Origin: Streptomyces sp.
GTDB lineage: Bacteria > Actinomycetota > Actinomycetes > Streptomycetales > Streptomycetaceae
Reading direction: 5' to 3'
Assembly (NCBI GenBank): GCA_003519485.1
Contig: DOWQ01000730.1
Span: 1-8,279 of the forward strand
Length of the DNA stretch: 8,279 nt
The notes beneath the pieces are model-generated. The model saw nothing but the letters and a program-made list of their open reading frames with translations. It did no database searches and was not told where the DNA came from. Of the stretch, positions 7,074-8,279 are shown piece after piece. The translations under genes and the position numbers were made by a program. Within the stretch, counting starts at the first letter, position 1; every line of letters begins with the position of its first letter.

Positions 7074-8083
7074 CGGGTGCCCCGCTTCGTGTACTTCTCC
7101 AGGTCGGCGGCGTCCTCCTGGGCGATGATCTGCGGTCCGGTGAAGACGGGCATGCCGCCGCCGAGGACATCCGCGTTGTACTGGTACAGCCAGAGCAGGT
7201 CGACGGCCTCGTAGCCCTGGAGGTACGGCTGCTGGTCGACCGCGAAGCCGAGCTCGCCCTCGTCGAGGGAGCGCGCGACCGCGGCGTTGAGGTCGAAGGT
7301 GGCGATCTCGGCCTCGCTGCCGGCGCTGTCCTTGGCCTTGACGGCGGTGGCAGCGAAGGGCGCGCCGAGGGTGACGACGGAGTCGACCGCCTTGTCGGAC
7401 TGGAGCTTCGCCTCGATGGACGACTGCACCTCGGGCATGTTGGTGCCCTCGACGTAGAGGTTCTCCAGCTTGCCGTCGAAGGTCTTACGGGCGCCGTCGC
7501 AGCGCTGCTCGTGACCGACGTTGCCCTGCTCGTGCAGCACGCAGACGGCCTTCTTCCGGCCTCGCTGGTTCAGCTCCTCGCCGACCGCCTCGCCCGCGAC
7601 GGTCTCGTTCTGGCCGACGTGGGTGAGCGCGCCGAAGTCCTTGGACTCGGCCGAGCCTGAGTTGACGGTGATGACGGGGATGCCGGCCTTGACCGCCTTC
7701 TCGACGACCGTCTTCATGGCGTCCGGCTTGGCCAGGGTGACGATCAGGCCGTCGACCTTCTGGTCGATCATGGACTGCACGAGCTGGGCCTGCTGCTGGC
7801 CCTCGTCGTGGTGGGCGTAGAGGAACTCGATGTTGTCCTTGACGGCGGCCTGCTCGGCGCCGTTCTGCACGATGTCCCAGAAGGTGTCGCCGTCGCCGGA
7901 GTGCGTGACCATGGCGAAGGTCCAGCGGGGGGTGTCCACCGCGGACCGCCCCTCGGCGGACTCGGCGGCGGCCCGCTCCTCGGCCTGCTTCCCGCCCGTG
8001 CTGCTGCACCCCACCAGGGTCGTGCCGAGCACCGCCGCCAGCACGGCACCCATCACGCGTACTCCTGCTCGAACCCTTGCCAC
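7070..8083 (-). CDS. Sugar ABC transporter substrate-binding lipoprotein (periplasmic-binding-protein type, Peripla_BP_4-like)
   Basis: A 337-residue extracellular lipoprotein that would capture the sugar for the importer and set its specificity. The signal peptide has a basic start (RVRAGVR), a hydrophobic core (MGAVLAAVLGTTLV) and the lipobox LVGC with lipidated C26. A charged linker (~27-50) precedes the two-lobed domain. Typical features are WTFAMVTHSGDGDTFWDIV at 54-72, DQKVDGLIVTLAKPDAM at 107-123, GIPVITVNSG at 134-143, FDLN at 263-266 and DQQPYLQGYEAV at 283-294. C181 and C195 could form a disulfide. The GTG at 8083 is preferred because it gives a normal-length signal peptide and has GAGAGG 7 nt upstream. 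The GTG at 8224 would put 72 residues before the lipobox. This is the first gene of the operon. The simple-sugar class is likely; the sugar itself is unknown. Confidence 0.94.
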
Positions 8084-8137
8084 GAACTGCCTCTCTCGCT
8101 GTGCTGTCCCGGTCGGTGCGGCCGCGGCCCGGTATGC

Positions 8138-8148
8138 CCGGTCACCGG
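8138..8148. promoter_or_regulatory. Candidate operator palindrome upstream of the sugar operon
   Basis: ccggtcaccgg is an 11-bp palindrome around a central base, 55 bp upstream of the binding-protein start. The core motif CGGTGA (minus strand) recurs at 8163-8168 and 8221-8226; the first two copies are 22 bp apart, about two helical turns. A nearby ggccgcggcc palindrome at 8120-8129 is a weaker candidate. A repressor that senses the sugar is plausible, but no regulator gene is in the window. Confidence 0.35.
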
Positions 8149-8155
8149 CCGCCCA

Positions 8156-8161
8156 AGTATC
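8156..8161 (-). promoter_or_regulatory. Weak -10 candidate for the sugar operon
   Basis: The minus strand reads GATACT here, four of six matches to TATAAT. Transcription would start near 8149, giving a leader of about 65 nt and placing the CCGGTGACCGG palindrome directly at the start site. No recognisable -35 lies 16-18 nt upstream. Bases 8162-8279 are GC-rich and hold no gene start I can support. Confidence 0.25.
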
Positions 8162-8279
8162 CGTCACCGCTGATGGCGGCTCTTCCAGCGGGGGCCGCGC
8201 CGCCCGCTCCGGCGGCCGGCTCACCGGCTGCCGCGCCCGGCGGCGGGCGTCGCGGGTGCCGCGCGGACCGTGGGTGCCG

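Noticed and set aside
8084..8224. An earlier binding-protein start at 8224
   Set aside because: It would place 72 residues before the lipobox cysteine, far too long for a lipoprotein signal peptide, while GTG 8083 has a good ribosome site.

Overview
The window looks like chromosomal DNA of a Streptomyces or close actinomycete. It is very GC-rich, third codon positions are almost all G or C, several starts are GTG, the genes are tightly packed, and the proteins match streptomycete families. All eight genes I can support lie on the minus strand, so the genes run from right to left. I saw no TTA codon in any of them, so none appears to depend on the bldA tRNA. I found no insertion sequence, phage gene, tRNA, rRNA or CRISPR array.

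Right block (about 8083 to 3220): a five-gene sugar-uptake operon. In transcription order it encodes a lipoprotein sugar-binding protein, an RbsC/FrcC-type permease, a single-domain FrcA/RbsA-type ATPase, a ROK-family sugar kinase and a small single-pass membrane protein of unknown function. The first three genes overlap by 4 bp (ATGA, then GTGA). A 97-bp gap with small inverted repeats separates the ATPase from the kinase. The kinase and membrane protein again overlap by ATGA. The layout suggests binding and import of a simple sugar, followed by phosphorylation in the cytoplasm. The sugar cannot be read from the sequence. The 196 bp upstream hold repeated CGGTGA motifs and a CCGGTGACCGG palindrome, a plausible repressor site. 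A perfect 8-bp hairpin ends the operon.

Left block (3052 to 96): a PcaL-type fusion of 3-oxoadipate enol-lactonase and 4-carboxymuconolactone decarboxylase, then an UlaG-like metallo-beta-lactamase-fold hydrolase 60 bp downstream, then exodeoxyribonuclease III. The pcaL and xthA starts have no clear Shine-Dalgarno. Each instead has a TAGNNT -10-like hexamer ending 6-7 nt before the start codon, the usual layout of leaderless actinobacterial mRNAs. Strong inverted repeats lie after the hydrolase and after xthA.

I see no wholly new system. The points most worth following are the two leaderless starts, the coupled membrane protein in the sugar operon, the pcaL gene without other pca genes in view and with a long linker, and the repeat-rich tails on the ATPase and the kinase.
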